DNA of 5,813 bases from a bacterium (lineage in GTDB: Bacteria > Krumholzibacteriota > Krumholzibacteriia > LZORAL124-64-63), in assembly GCA_030635025.1 (NCBI GenBank), contig DAOVZQ010000192.1:1-5813 (forward strand), in the 5' to 3' direction. Positions 5,738 to 5,813 of the stretch are shown here, piece by piece. The position numbers were made by a program, and so were the translations under genes. The notes beneath the pieces are model-generated. The model was not told the DNA's origin. It worked only from the letters and a program-made list of their open reading frames with translations, and ran no database searches. Within the stretch, counting starts at the first letter, position 1; every line of letters starts with the position of its first letter.

Positions 5738-5813
5738 ATGGCGAAGTACAAGATCGGCTGGATGCCAGGTGACGGTGTTGGTGTCGATGTCATGGATGCC
5801 ACCAAGATCGTGC
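5738..5813 (+). CDS. Isocitrate/isopropylmalate dehydrogenase family protein (N-terminus only)
   Basis: Only the first 25 codons are present: MAKYKIGWMPGDGVGVDVMD, then ATKIV. The PGDGVGVDV segment at residues 10-18 is the N-terminal signature of the beta-decarboxylating dehydrogenase family (usual form GDGIGPEV), which oxidises isocitrate, 3-isopropylmalate, homoisocitrate or tartrate with NAD(P). Residues that separate these substrates lie outside the window. The gene follows the membrane protein by 111 bp on the same strand; no intrinsic terminator is visible between them, so read-through is possible, but functional linkage is not evident. Confidence 0.75.
   Translation, partial: MAKYKIGWMPGDGVGVDVMDATKIV

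Noticed and set aside
1..5813. CRISPR array, tRNA, insertion sequence or integrase remnants
   Set aside because: No regularly spaced direct repeats, cloverleaf with CCA end, transposase motifs or terminal inverted repeats were seen on either strand.

Overview
The window looks like a chromosomal stretch from a high-GC Gram-negative-type bacterium. The central and right-hand genes are GC-rich (42 of 60 bases in 2581-2640, counted by hand), use good Shine-Dalgarno sites, and encode exported proteins and a large inner-membrane protein. The secreted beta-helix protein at the left edge has an N-terminal cap motif often seen in FCB-group and related uncultured lineages. That is only a hint; no rRNA or marker gene is present to fix the taxon.

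Layout. Positions 1-989 (minus) hold the N-terminal 329 codons of a secreted right-handed beta-helix protein that runs off the left edge. It appears as no long complete reading frame because its stop lies outside the window. It is clearly less GC-rich than its neighbours and has its own TATAAT box. Positions 990-1192 are a regulatory gap with a perfect 14-bp palindrome and a REP-like hairpin. Positions 1193-4214 carry three minus-strand genes, transcribed right to left: an S4-less TlyA/FtsJ-type rRNA 2'-O-methyltransferase (3654-4214), an exported UshA-type 5'-nucleotidase (1981-3561), and an AIM24/TIGR00266 protein (1193-1960) only 20 bp behind the nucleotidase. A short divergent promoter region (4215-4327) separates these from a plus-strand multi-pass membrane protein resembling GT-C glycosyltransferases (4328-5626). 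The start of an isocitrate/isopropylmalate dehydrogenase (5738 to beyond the edge) follows.

How they fit together. The nucleotidase and AIM24 genes are probably co-transcribed and perhaps translationally coupled. The methyltransferase sits upstream in the same direction, but a candidate promoter in the 91-bp gap could separate it. The other genes look like ordinary chromosomal neighbours rather than one pathway. I found no CRISPR array, transposase, integrase, tRNA or defence system, and no convincing new multi-gene system. The most notable observation is a 10-base G tract inside the beta-helix coding region. It keeps the frame open here, while loss or gain of one base would truncate the protein, so it is a candidate phase-variation switch in a secreted protein.
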